A DNA stretch of 32,413 nucleotides from Eubacteriales bacterium (GTDB lineage Bacteria > Bacillota > Clostridia > Peptostreptococcales > Anaerovoracaceae), in the NCBI GenBank assembly GCA_028706405.1, contig JAQWBM010000028.1, positions 1-32,413 on the forward strand, written 5' to 3'. Below the pieces are notes generated by a model, which saw nothing but the letters and a program-made list of their open reading frames with translations, did not search any database and had not been told where the DNA came from. This document shows, in pieces, positions 1-8,239 of the stretch (position 1 is its first letter; each line of letters starts with the position of its first letter). A program made the translations under genes and the position numbers.

Positions 1-10
1 TTGTTTGCAT
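1..10 (-). CDS. 5' end of an unidentified gene leaving the window
   Basis: Only the first codons (M-Q-T) are inside the window. The start is supported by a GGAGG ribosome site at 16-20 and an in-frame upstream ATG near 25. The leader at 20-113 contains a TTTTGGTATACTG stretch of the kind I associate with the ends of some Firmicutes IS21-family elements. The gene could therefore be a transposase (istA-like) of an element that cut the neighbouring IS3 copy. That identity is inference; only the start signals are seen. Confidence 0.35.
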
Positions 11-113
11 ATGTACCTCCAACATGAATAAATTACCTCCTTCGTTAGGAGATTTTCACGTTTTCAGTATACCAAAAGTGGGGAAAAATCTCGGTCCGAA
101 TTGGGTAATTCAA

Positions 114-950
114 TTATGTCATTAACAGCTGAGGGTTACCTCTTTCCTTAAATGCACGCTTAAAGGCGGATGTTATTAGGTATGTACTGTTCTTCGTTGA
201 CATCCCATGTGCAACGATTTTGCGTGAGAACAAGTCTAAGATCATACAGACGTAGTAATATTTATCATTAATTTTAAAACAGGTAACATCGCTAACCCAA
301 AAACGGTTTGGTTCCGAAGCCTGAAAGTGTCTCTGTAGATGGTTTTGCCTTTTGGCAAGACGAAGGTGCCTTTTGTACTCCTTCTTAGAATTGATCACAA
401 TGCTTTCTATGCCCATCTCACGCATGAGTTCAGCAACATATTTGGGAGTAGTCTTGATACCACGCTCTGATAAAACAGCAGCTATTTTATTGGCACCAAA
501 TCTTTGCCGGCTTTCGTCAAACACGGTTTGAATATGTTCACGCATCTCCTCGCGGCGTTTATCATAGACGGTCACTTCTTTTCTGCGGAAGATGTGGTTG
601 TAGAAGGTACCTCGGGCAACACAGAGTGCATCACACAGGATATGCACACTGTATTGACCGGATAATTTAGAAAGTTCCTGAAGATTGTCTTGTAGCGGTG
701 AGGATACAGTGCAGTCCACTTTTTGAAGTACCTCTATTTTTTGCTCCAGCTTTTCAAGCCGTTGCTTCATCTTTACAAATTCATTTGCGCTGACGATGTT
801 TCCTGAGGGTGTAACCTCTGTCTGATATGGTTTCAGCCATGTATAGAAGGTGCTTCTCGGAACGCCGCTCTGTAGGCAGATATCAGATACTGTTCCTCCA
901 CCATAGTAAAGGGCAACCAGTTCCTTTTTTTGTATATCAGAAAATCTCAC
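114..950 (-). pseudogene. IS3-family transposase, single-frame, C-terminally truncated
   Basis: The 278-codon frame has an N-terminal helix-turn-helix (GTVSDICLQSGVPRSTFYTW, about residues 19-38), a short coiled-coil stretch, an HTH_21-type region ending in RFGANKIAAVLSERGI, and the start of an integrase core (about residues 216-250: WVSDVTCFKI, then YYYVCMILDLFSRKIVAH). Only the first Asp of the DDE triad is present. The usual HSDxGxQY block and the final Glu are lost, so the protein should be inactive. OrfA- and OrfB-like parts are in one frame, without the frameshift seen in many IS3 elements. The start is GTG at 950, with GGGAGGAA just upstream. Confidence 0.85.
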
Positions 951-1016
951 ATTTAATTCCTCCCAAAACTTTGATTACATCTTTGGTTCAATCAAAAGTT
1001 TATGGGAGATAGTACA
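114..1016 (-). mobile_element. 3'-truncated IS3-family (IS150-like) insertion sequence
   Basis: The upstream end is clear: read on the minus strand, the element begins at 1016 with TGTACTATCTCCCATAAACT, which resembles the TGTACT... ends of IS150-group elements. The transposase reading frame follows. The other end is missing, because coding similarity stops at about 114-120 just before the second catalytic aspartate would occur. The element is a dead remnant that cannot supply its own transposase. No target duplication can be checked because one end is gone. Confidence 0.75.
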
Positions 1017-1042
1017 ATTCAGCAAGTGCATTGGTAATATCA

Positions 1043-1071
1043 TTGTGCTTTATGGAGGTATTTGGTATAAT
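1043..1071 (+). promoter_or_regulatory. possible sigma-A promoter outside the IS3 end
   Basis: TTGTGC at 1043-1048 and a consensus TATAAT at 1066-1071 are separated by 17 bases. The -10 is perfect and the -35 is weak (3 of 6). A transcript from here would meet the hairpin at 1125-1158 after about 80 nt. It may be the relic promoter of a gene lost when the element arrived, or the source of a short RNA. Confidence 0.35.
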
Positions 1072-1124
1072 GAGTCAACGGTAGGCGCAATGTCTGTCCA
1101 CGCAATATAAGAATGATAAAGTCG

Positions 1125-1158
1125 ACCGTGCAGGGATTTCTCTGTGCGGTTTTCTTGT
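1125..1158 (+). terminator. Rho-independent terminator-like hairpin
   Basis: A 9-bp stem (1125-1133 with 1142-1150, two G-T wobbles) closes an 8-nt loop and runs into TTTTCTTGTT. It lies between the IS3 end and the DUF5677-like gene, so any read-through from the element side would stop here. Confidence 0.6.
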
Positions 1159-1240
1159 TATAGCAATAATGTGAAGCCTCCAATGCAAATTATCAGATTA
1201 TACCTTTAAAAAAGGCAAGTTTATAACGCCAATAAATTCT

Positions 1241-2650
1241 TTGCCAATGATGCAAGAATTTGAGGATGAAAAGTCATGGACATATGGGCGTATGCCAGAG
1301 TACCTCTGGATAGGGTTGATTCTCAGACAGTTTGGTCGAGAAGAGGGGCTAAGAAAACTATACAGTATTATATCTGTGCTTCATAAATTAGCACCTGATC
1401 TGTATACTGCCAGAATGTCGCAAATATTGAAGCTGGATTTAGATGTTCAAAAGAGATTTTACCAACACATCGTTTGTGTCGGTGCAAAAGAAGTACTTGC
1501 ACCACTTACCATTTACCTTACAGCCACCAAAGCTCCGGCTTTTGCAGAGTGTTTTTATTGTTCTGAACAAGGTGTGGATGAGAGGTGTAACTCAATAACA
1601 GAAACCATGTGTAAAATTATGGATCATCAGTCTTTTGAATCAACAGATATTAGGTTTATTGCTCTTTATTTTAATCAACTCTCTGGCAAAGTACATCTTT
1701 TGAAAGAACAGGTGGATTTGCTGAGCGCTTATCCTTCGTCAGCCCATAGTGATGAAATAATGCGAATGGCCCGTCCTACAGTACGTTCTCTGGAAATGAT
1801 GATTTTGACTTTCGAAAAAGTGGATTCTGATTATCTGCAGGGATTTTGGAGGTGTGTAAGTGAAATGACTGAATGTAATATCTTTGTAATTGAGTTCCCG
1901 GAAGAAAAGCGAAACATTACAGCATACATGGAGAATCTGCATGAGGTATTTGTTTACCTTTCTGAACTCTTTACTGCAGCTAATCCTTTGAATGAAAAAA
2001 TGAATGTCTTGTTGGGAATTGCAACATATTCGTACAAACGTCTGAAAGAAATCTATGAACATAGTCTGTTCAACTCCATTTCTGGAAGAAGTTGTGTACG
2101 TGTTCTTATCGAGGATTACATCATGACGAAATATCTTGTCAAAAATGAGGTCTCCCACGACAATATCTGGCGGGATTATCAATTGTATGGCATGGGACTA
2201 TATAAATTAGTTTTGGCAAGGCACAGGGAAAGTGGTGCTTCGGTAGACTCACATTTTGATGAAAAATTCATTGAGGCATTGGTCAATGAATTCAAGGGTG
2301 AGGAATTCATCAACATGGACACCAAATATTTTGATAAGCAAAACGTAAGGCTTAAGGCAGAAAGTGTCGATGAAAAAGATCTGTATGGTTTATATTATGA
2401 CTACGATTCCTCTTTTGAACATGGCCTTTGGGGTGCAATCCGTGAATCTTCATTACTGAAATGTAATAATCCTGCTCATAAATACCATTTTGTTCCTGAT
2501 ATTGAAGATGAAACAAAACTGAAAACAGTTTTGCCAGATTGTATTATGGTGATGAATAAAACTGTGCTCTATTTGAATGAGCTTTATGGTATTCCGGAGC
2601 AAATTCTAAATGAGGTAATAAACTTTGAAATCAAATCTGTTATTGAATAA
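1241..2650 (+). CDS. DUF5677-like protein, probable N-terminal loss
   Basis: This is a mostly helical protein of about 469 residues. I recognise DUF5677-like features: the block SISGRSCVRVLIED (about 279-292) followed by a helical C-terminal half with SFEHGLW (about 391-397). The biochemical function of this family is unknown to me; members often sit in accessory or defence islands. The first usable start is TTG at 1241 (ATG at 1247 and 1250), with no convincing ribosome site. The frame stays open upstream to a TGA at 1172 and encodes KKGKFITPINSLP just before the start, which reads like the conserved N-terminal edge of such proteins. The true start may thus be lost or frameshifted. It overlaps the next gene by 26 bases. 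Confidence 0.6.
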   Translation: MPMMQEFEDEKSWTYGRMPEYLWIGLILRQFGREEGLRKLYSIISVLHKLAPDLYTARMSQILKLDLDVQKRFYQHIVCVGAKEVLAPLTIYLTATKAPAFAECFYCSEQGVDERCNSITETMCKIMDHQSFESTDIRFIALYFNQLSGKVHLLKEQVDLLSAYPSSAHSDEIMRMARPTVRSLEMMILTFEKVDSDYLQGFWRCVSEMTECNIFVIEFPEEKRNITAYMENLHEVFVYLSELFTAANPLNEKMNVLLGIATYSYKRLKEIYEHSLFNSISGRSCVRVLIEDYIMTKYLVKNEVSHDNIWRDYQLYGMGLYKLVLARHRESGASVDSHFDEKFIEALVNEFKGEEFINMDTKYFDKQNVRLKAESVDEKDLYGLYYDYDSSFEHGLWGAIRESSLLKCNNPAHKYHFVPDIEDETKLKTVLPDCIMVMNKTVLYLNELYGIPEQILNEVINFEIKSVIE

Positions 2651-3713
2651 GATATATTTAATTCAAAATGAATATATGGATTTGCTATCTGCGTTGATGC
2701 CCAAGCTTCAATGCTCACATTGTTCGGAAGCAATGGACGAAATTAATTTGTTTTGGATTAGGCATATCGAAGTTGTTCAGCTGTATCTTAAGGCATTCTT
2801 TCCAGGCAAAGACAGCTATGTGTTTACTGCGGCAACGTACATGGATTTCGACGATCAGGAACATTTGCCGTTTTTGCTTATTGGGAAAAGGCATGTACTT
2901 GATGATCCATTGAGTAAGTATTCGGAAATATGCAATAAAATGTCTGCTGGTACGGATGCAGATTTTCTGTATAAGCAAATCGGTATAACAGCAGCAGATA
3001 ATATAAAACTTTTAGAAAACACGAATAATAGCATTTTTATATTACCGCTAAGACTGCTAAATCAGTCAAACACGCATAATTCACTTTATGGTGTTGGGGA
3101 GCAGGTTTTTGTTAGTCTTTTCAATGGGATAACCGGTCTTAAGGATTATTTTGAAAAATGCATCAGTATCCAAGACATTATGTTTTATGCTCGTGAAGAT
3201 ATCGGGAGATTGGTAATGTTCTCAGAAGAAGATGACAAATCTCTACCATTTGAGGAGCAATTCCAAGCTGCATTGGCAGATACGAAATATATGGTAGATG
3301 AGAATATGCCTGATTCACATAATTTTTTTATGCTTGTTTTCGGATGCATACAGCAAGCTATTGATGTTATTGTTTCATGTGTAGAATACGGGTGCATCCC
3401 ATATATTAGGTATCCGGTTGCGTTTCATTACATTTCTCTATTGTCAGAAAGTATGCTGGATATAGAACATGTTGCTATGCTACGCTTCAAAATGGGAATT
3501 GCGTTTGTTGTTTACCAGCTTTGCGATAAAGAGAAAATGCAGAATATTTCCCTAAATGATTTTCTAAAGATAAATTCCGAATATGATTTCAATGAAAAAA
3601 TGTTTAGTACATTGAAACAGCACGGTATTACTGAAAAAAACTTTACAAATCATACAATCAAGCAATTGGTTATTGATGAACTCGAGAAGTTCTACAATCA
3701 ATTGACTGGTTAA
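2625..3713 (+). CDS. hypothetical protein coupled to the DUF5677-like gene
   Basis: I do not recognise this 362-residue protein. It starts with TTG at 2625 inside the end of the previous gene, with GAGGT placed correctly upstream, which favours translational coupling and a joint function. It contains no signal peptide or clear membrane segment. One CxxC pair (CSHC, about residues 30-33) lies near the N-terminus, and the sequence is otherwise helical, acidic and rich in aromatic residues. The overlap and shared AT-rich composition suggest the two proteins form a complex, but no catalytic motif is visible. Confidence 0.6.
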   Translation: MKSNLLLNKIYLIQNEYMDLLSALMPKLQCSHCSEAMDEINLFWIRHIEVVQLYLKAFFPGKDSYVFTAATYMDFDDQEHLPFLLIGKRHVLDDPLSKYSEICNKMSAGTDADFLYKQIGITAADNIKLLENTNNSIFILPLRLLNQSNTHNSLYGVGEQVFVSLFNGITGLKDYFEKCISIQDIMFYAREDIGRLVMFSEEDDKSLPFEEQFQAALADTKYMVDENMPDSHNFFMLVFGCIQQAIDVIVSCVEYGCIPYIRYPVAFHYISLLSESMLDIEHVAMLRFKMGIAFVVYQLCDKEKMQNISLNDFLKINSEYDFNEKMFSTLKQHGITEKNFTNHTIKQLVIDELEKFYNQLTG

Positions 3714-3828
3714 AGACCTAAGTACTGAAGATATTGCCTGTTCACTTAATTTTTGAGTTCCCCATTATGTTTATGACAGGCAAGAATTTTGTACCAGTAC
3801 GACAAAGTGGAATTTAAGGAGATTGTTT
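3714..3828 (+). other. intergenic spacer with an inverted repeat
   Basis: The 8-bp arms TTGCCTGT (3734-3741) and ACAGGCAA (3776-3783) are separated by 34 bases. There is no T-run after the second arm, so it is more likely a regulatory or messenger-structure element than a terminator. I see no consensus promoter. Confidence 0.35.
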
Positions 3829-4791
3829 ATGGCAAGTTCAACTGAAAGAATAGGTGTGTATCATTGCGCAGAAATTGCCGAGCATAATAACTGGATGTTT
3901 CGAGAGCAACCGATTGATGATGTCGGTATTGATGCTCATATGGAGTTAATTGAATCGACCGGGAAATCAAAACAACTTCTTGCATTGCAAATAAAATCTG
4001 GGGCAAGTTGGTTTAAAGAGAAAAAAGATGATTATATTGTTTTCCGAGATATTAACGAGAGACAATACAATTATTGGTCTATGAATTCTTTGCCTTGTAT
4101 TGTGGTTTTGTACAATCCTGATAATGATATGTGTATTTGGCAAAAGTTAACGGCTGACACTATTGAAAGAACTAAAGGCGGAAAAGGAAAAGGCTTTTTT
4201 GTTAAAGTTCCTTTAACTCAAGTTTTTTTGGATGCTTTGTCAAATGAAAAGCTTCTTTCTTTTACAAATTTGCCGCAGCACATTACAAATTACAACTTTT
4301 TGTTGTCTCAAAAAAAGTTTATGCAAATCATTCAAGATGGCGGCGAAATCAAACTGCATTCAACGGAATGGGTAAATAAGAGCAGCGGCAGAGGAGACAC
4401 TGAACTAATTGTTGATGACGGAAAGAGTATCCAAAAATATGTGTACCCATATTGGTTTCCTTTTACGCCATACACTATGGTTTTCCCACGACTATTCCCA
4501 TGGGCAGATTTTTCTGCCGACGAAGATTTTTATGAGGAAAATGACGAGTTTTTATGGCGCGAATACCACTGTTATTATGATAAAGAAGAGGATGAATGGT
4601 TAGTCGTTGGAGATACATTTGAAGAATTTCGTAGAAAATTAGACCCAATGCGCAGTATTGATCATTCGGGAGAAGTTGCTGAATATATGATGAAACTTAG
4701 CTTAAATGAGCTGGGTAAGTCATTTTTAAGTGTAGATAAGTTTGTGTCACAAAATCAACCTTATGCTGATACAAGACCAAAAGAAGAATGA
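3829..4791 (+). CDS. DUF4365 protein, PD-(D/E)XK nuclease-like N-terminal domain
   Basis: The N-terminal half (residues about 4-140 of 320) fits DUF4365: an early Glu (E6 or E15), GIDAHMEL with Asp35, and LALQIKSG with Gln54-x-Lys56. This is the D...(E/Q)xK arrangement of PD-(D/E)XK nucleases such as the Mrr family. It is followed by the QYNYWSMNSLPCIVVLYNPD block (about 78-97). The C-terminal half is rich in aromatic and acidic residues and unassigned; it may be a sensor or partner-binding domain. A DNA-cleaving role is inference. I place the start at ATG 3829, because AAGGAGA lies at proper spacing, rather than at TTG 3823. A small gene follows 21 bases downstream. Confidence 0.75.
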   Translation: MASSTERIGVYHCAEIAEHNNWMFREQPIDDVGIDAHMELIESTGKSKQLLALQIKSGASWFKEKKDDYIVFRDINERQYNYWSMNSLPCIVVLYNPDNDMCIWQKLTADTIERTKGGKGKGFFVKVPLTQVFLDALSNEKLLSFTNLPQHITNYNFLLSQKKFMQIIQDGGEIKLHSTEWVNKSSGRGDTELIVDDGKSIQKYVYPYWFPFTPYTMVFPRLFPWADFSADEDFYEENDEFLWREYHCYYDKEEDEWLVVGDTFEEFRRKLDPMRSIDHSGEVAEYMMKLSLNELGKSFLSVDKFVSQNQPYADTRPKEE

Positions 4792-4812
4792 GATATTAGA
4801 CTTGGGGGATAT

Positions 4813-5211
4813 ATGAAAAAAATCAAACTAAATGAGGATTTTGGGGGAATTACGTCAATCGGCGAATACGAACTTGATCCTACAGAAGAGTATGTGATTG
4901 ACGTTGAAGAAGAAATGGAATTTCAAACAGCAACCATGATGTCATTTAAGATAATGGGACCTCCCCCTGCACTCAAGAATTATCATGCGTGGTTATTTGA
5001 GAATGGTTTCAATGTAGATGTACCAAATCCGACAAATGAAGTTGTTGCTCGCTATTATGGTATTAAACCACTTTGGAAAACTGCTTATTCACAAGGTATT
5101 GTTGTAAAGGCCGAGAATGATAGCGACTATTTTATTGTTATGGAATGTAGTAGCAAGAATAAGGGATATAAGCATGCAAAAGTCATTCTTACCCTGGGAG
5201 GTTGTATGTGA
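4813..5211 (+). CDS. small hypothetical protein, partner of the DUF4365 gene
   Basis: This is an unrecognised acidic protein of 132 residues, predicted soluble, with no membrane segment. It begins 21 bases after the DUF4365 gene with TTGGGGGAT upstream, so the two are surely cotranscribed. Its acidic N-terminal third (DPTEEYVIDVEEEME) and small size would suit an inhibitor or immunity partner, but this is only suggested by context. No homologous family comes to mind. Confidence 0.6.
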   Translation: MKKIKLNEDFGGITSIGEYELDPTEEYVIDVEEEMEFQTATMMSFKIMGPPPALKNYHAWLFENGFNVDVPNPTNEVVARYYGIKPLWKTAYSQGIVVKAENDSDYFIVMECSSKNKGYKHAKVILTLGGCM

Positions 5212-5378
5212 AATAGTTATGCACATAGTAAAATCTTTGCACACGTAGAATTACGTGGGAGTATAGGTGCCTTCCTTATAAGCAGAAAACAGATTAAGAC
5301 AAATTCCAGTTTACTGAACTTCGCAGTATGTTTAAATTGATTTGTTTAAGCTCAAAATCTTTTTTCCACTGTGAATAC
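5212..5378. other. non-coding stretch before the terminator
   Basis: I see no gene, promoter or strong repeat apart from a short palindrome CACGT..ACGTG around 5241-5256. Confidence 0.4.
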
Positions 5379-5420
5379 AAAAAGGCATCACTTTCCGCCA
5401 GGGGAAAGTGATGCCTTTTT
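5379..5420. terminator. strong bidirectional hairpin terminator
   Basis: A perfect 18-bp stem (5379-5396 with 5403-5420) closes a 6-nt loop (GCCAGG) and has A5 on one side and T5 on the other. It can end transcription from the + strand DUF4365 unit and from the minus strand XRE operon, which converge here. Confidence 0.85.
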
Positions 5421-5554
5421 ACATGCTGTTGCTGGAGACATAGAAGCGGGAATGGAAGAAAAAGATAAAAAGATTGAACTGCAATGAATAAAAACTGGAA
5501 GAACAAGAGCGCATATATGCAAAATAGGTAAGCGGATTTTGATGAGATTGCCTA

Positions 5555-5749
5555 TTACTCGTCAAGCTGAAAAATAACCTCAACCGGGGTGTTAAGCAGT
5601 CTGGCTAGCTTCATTGCCAATTCGAGGGTTGGGTTATACTTATTGTTTTCTACGGCAATGATGGTTTGCCTTGTTACGCCCAATCGGGAGGCAACATCCT
5701 CCTGACGCAACCCCAGCCCCTTGCGTAGCTCTTTCAACTTATTCTTCAT
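5555..5749 (-). CDS. XRE-family (Cro/CI-like) transcriptional regulator
   Basis: This compact regulator is nearly all helix-turn-helix: LRQEDVASRLGVTRQTIIAVE (in two parts, LRQEDVASRLG then VTRQTIIAVE) is the classic HTH_3, followed by NKYNPTLELAMKLARLLNTP. It belongs to the small YozG-like regulators of Firmicutes. I prefer ATG 5749 (MKNKLKEL) over ATG 5758. The gene overlaps the end of the membrane protein gene upstream, a frequent pairing in which the regulator controls its own two-gene operon. A palindrome just downstream of the operon's -10 (5991-6012) is the probable operator. Confidence 0.9.
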   Translation of the reverse strand: MKNKLKELRKGLGLRQEDVASRLGVTRQTIIAVENNKYNPTLELAMKLARLLNTPVEVIFQLDE

Positions 5750-5969
5750 GGTTTCCATCTGTCATTCTATGGGTAATGATCAGCTTACTGCTGAAAAAGA
5801 TGATGGTTTGGATACAGACGATACTGAACGGGATGAAAAGAAACTCTCCGCTTTGGGCATATACGCACACGACCCAACCAAGCAAAACGACTGTGACAAA
5901 TACCCACGACAACCGCATAGCCTTGAAGTTGATTGCCATTTCCATTTCATCCGCTTTATTATGTTTCAT
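5739..5969 (-). CDS. small two-helix membrane protein paired with XRE regulator
   Basis: This 76-residue protein has two hydrophobic segments: LSWVFVTVVLLGWVVCVYA (about 19-37) and FLFIPFSIVCIQTIIFFSS (about 43-61), the latter followed by a short cytoplasmic tail. The start is ATG 5969 with GGAGGG about 8 bases upstream. The end overlaps the regulator gene, so the two are translationally coupled. Such pairs are common in Firmicutes; the function of the membrane partner is not known to me. Confidence 0.75.
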   Translation of the reverse strand: MKHNKADEMEMAINFKAMRLSWVFVTVVLLGWVVCVYAQSGEFLFIPFSIVCIQTIIFFSSKLIITHRMTDGNHEE

Positions 5970-5990
5970 TGGAAATCCCTCCTCGTATTT

Positions 5991-6012
5991 AATGTAAAAA
6001 CATCTTTACATT
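5991..6012 (-). promoter_or_regulatory. operator-like palindrome of the XRE operon
   Basis: The perfect 8-bp inverted repeat AATGTAAA-n6-TTTACATT starts just downstream of the -10 box, in the initially transcribed region. The position is ideal for autorepression by the XRE protein encoded downstream. Confidence 0.6.
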
Positions 6013-6013
6013 T

Positions 6014-6042
6014 ATTCTATAAGAAGCGGTTTGAAATGTCAA
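6014..6042 (-). promoter_or_regulatory. consensus promoter of the membrane protein/XRE operon
   Basis: On the minus strand, TTGACA (6042-6037), 17 bases, then TAGAAT (6019-6014). This is a near-perfect vegetative promoter about 45 bases before the ATG at 5969. It lies just downstream of the vanT stop, so the small operon has its own transcription. Confidence 0.8.
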
Positions 6043-6106
6043 GAACATTTAACATTTTATTTCTTAATCTCAGGTCGATAGCTATCATGTGACTGATAGA
6101 CGAAAT

Positions 6107-8239
6107 CTAAATTAACAGCCTTTCCATCCGTTCACCCAAACGGCTGAGGATTTCGTTGGCAATGGTTCCTGCCTGTTCTGAAAGATCGCAGGCAGTTATT
6201 TTTTCATTCCCGGACTGCCCAATAATCACGGCGATATCTCCGGATTTGACATTCGGAACGTTGGAGATATCCACCAGCATTTGATCCATACAGATCCGTC
6301 CAACAATAGGAGCTTTGATACCCTGAATTAAAACACTCCCCACCCCGCAGGACAGGGAACGCGGGATGCTGTCACCATATCCGATTGCCACAACTGCTAT
6401 TCTACTGTCCTGCGGAGTGGCAGATTGCAATCCGTAGCCGGCTGCTTCCCCTTGAAATAAATCTTTGACCAAGGCGATCCGCGCTTTTATGGATAAAACA
6501 GGCTCTAATGAAATGCCGCAGCGTTCCGTGCCGGCGCGGGTGCTGAGCATTCCATAGAGTGCGATCCCGACCCTTGCATAATTTTCAGCCAGTTCCGGAT
6601 AGTACAAAAGGCCGTCGCTGTTGACGATGTGTTTCTTACGGCATGTGAATCCGCGCTGATGAAGCTCGGCAACCACATCGTAAAAGACCTTTGCCTGGGC
6701 ATGGGTAAACGCCATGCTTTCAGCGGAATTTTCATCGGCTGCACACAGATGCGTGAAAATACCCTCGATGTTCAGATTTCGGCACTCAAAAATTCTGATG
6801 ATTTCTTCTGTCTTTTCGCTGCGTTCTCCCAGGCGGTGCATTCCTGTATCAATTTTGATATGAACCGAGATATTTTTCCCATATTGGTCAAGAACCTTAG
6901 CGTAAGAAAAATCAAGCACGGTCTGCGTCAGGTGGTATCGGCAAAGAAGCGAGAAATCCCTTGGATGGGTATAGCCCAACACTAAGATCGTTCCGGTGAT
7001 GCCGTTTTTGCGCAGCGCGGCTCCTTCCTGAACGGTTGCGACACAGAAGGCATTTACGCCCAGCCGCTTCAGTTCCCGTGAGATCAGGACCGCACCATGC
7101 CCGTAGGCATTTGTTTTGACAGCGGGCATCAGTTCACATCCATTTGGAAGTAAGGCACAAAGTGTCTCTACATTATGCCGCAGTGCGGCGCGGTCAAGCT
7201 CAATCCATGCCCGCCCCTTCTGAAAGGCTTTTTTCTTTTTGAATACGGGCAATTTAGCCACCAGCACAGCAAACAGAACAGACAGCACCGATACAGCAAG
7301 ATAATGGATCAGGCTGTTTTGCACCAGCATGTCCACAAGGCCGGTTGCTTTTGCCGCTCCCCGGACAACCACGATAAAAAGGGGATGGGTGAGATAAATC
7401 CATGTTGAAATAATTCTGAATGACGGTTCTGATTTTCGATCCCACGCCATTACAAGCTGATAAAGGAAATACATGCAAGGAAGCAGGGCAAGGTACATGC
7501 TGTCATGGCGCTGCCAGCCAAGATGATGCAGGGTAAATCCTACGACGGTCATCAGCACCATGGAAACCATAAAACCAGCTGCACTCATTTTTGCGCTGCA
7601 AATCCGCGGGGAATGTCCAAGCCATGCACCCATTGCCAGAAAAACAGGCGCATAAAACAGTCCGTTTCGGGTATAGGAAAACACATGAAACATCGTGTCA
7701 TAGATCGTGGACAGAACTGGCACACCGGAAATTGCGCCGAAATAACTATCCCCCATCAAACCAATGCCGTACAAAAACAGGCTGGCGCCTATAACTGCCT
7801 GGAACGGCAGCTTCCGGCTCAAGAGAAATACAATCAGAACGCCAAGGATAACGGCCGGAAGATACCACAAGTGGTAGAACGTACCATCAAACATGGCCAT
7901 GCGAATCATGTCCGCCGCGTCAAGCTCCTTGAACTGACCCGCGTAAAAATTGACCGGCAGATAGATCACTATTGCCACAGCGTACAGAAGTAAGGCTTTT
8001 TTGAGAAACCGCATGAGCGGGTGGGTGTCACGGCGCCTTTCAAACAAGTATTGGGGCAGAACGAAAAAACCCGATACCATCAGGAAAAAAGGCACGGCGA
8101 TCCGGGCGACGATCCGGGTCAGGAAAAAATCCGCATTTGCACTGAATATAGTCAGAGGAGAGGTATGGATGCAAATGACAAGCAATGCAGCGATGAGTTT
8201 GAATGCATCCAACCCTCCGTATTGCTTATCCTTTGTCAT
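6107..8239 (-). CDS. vanT: membrane-bound serine racemase VanT (VanG type)
   Basis: This 710-residue fusion converts L-serine to D-serine, the substrate of the VanG ligase. The N-terminal part (about 10-330) is an acyltransferase-3-like domain with about ten membrane segments, thought to bring in L-serine. The C-terminal part (about 340-710) is an alanine-racemase fold: WIELDRAALRHN, the PLP-lysine segment AVKTNAYGHG, IKIDTGMHRLG and GRICMDQMLVD. The start is ATG 8239, because GGAGG lies 7 bases upstream; the longer frame to 8326 lies inside vanXY. It overlaps the end of vanXY by 14 bases. Length and domain order match VanT; the gene appears intact. Confidence 0.93.
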   Translation of the reverse strand: MTKDKQYGGLDAFKLIAALLVICIHTSPLTIFSANADFFLTRIVARIAVPFFLMVSGFFVLPQYLFERRRDTHPLMRFLKKALLLYAVAIVIYLPVNFYAGQFKELDAADMIRMAMFDGTFYHLWYLPAVILGVLIVFLLSRKLPFQAVIGASLFLYGIGLMGDSYFGAISGVPVLSTIYDTMFHVFSYTRNGLFYAPVFLAMGAWLGHSPRICSAKMSAAGFMVSMVLMTVVGFTLHHLGWQRHDSMYLALLPCMYFLYQLVMAWDRKSEPSFRIISTWIYLTHPLFIVVVRGAAKATGLVDMLVQNSLIHYLAVSVLSVLFAVLVAKLPVFKKKKAFQKGRAWIELDRAALRHNVETLCALLPNGCELMPAVKTNAYGHGAVLISRELKRLGVNAFCVATVQEGAALRKNGITGTILVLGYTHPRDFSLLCRYHLTQTVLDFSYAKVLDQYGKNISVHIKIDTGMHRLGERSEKTEEIIRIFECRNLNIEGIFTHLCAADENSAESMAFTHAQAKVFYDVVAELHQRGFTCRKKHIVNSDGLLYYPELAENYARVGIALYGMLSTRAGTERCGISLEPVLSIKARIALVKDLFQGEAAGYGLQSATPQDSRIAVVAIGYGDSIPRSLSCGVGSVLIQGIKAPIVGRICMDQMLVDISNVPNVKSGDIAVIIGQSGNEKITACDLSEQAGTIANEILSRLGERMERLLI

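Noticed and set aside
827..1012. 61-codon + strand frame opposite the IS3 transposase
   Set aside because: It is antisense to the transposase start and the terminal repeat and has no ribosome site.
1072..1158. Short regulatory RNA between the possible promoter and terminator
   Set aside because: The -35 is weak and there is no conserved structure beyond the terminator hairpin; not supported enough to annotate.
5384..5486. + strand frame through the terminator ending KDKKIELQ
   Set aside because: It has no start codon with a ribosome site and passes through the hairpin; chance open frame or an unrecognisable relic.
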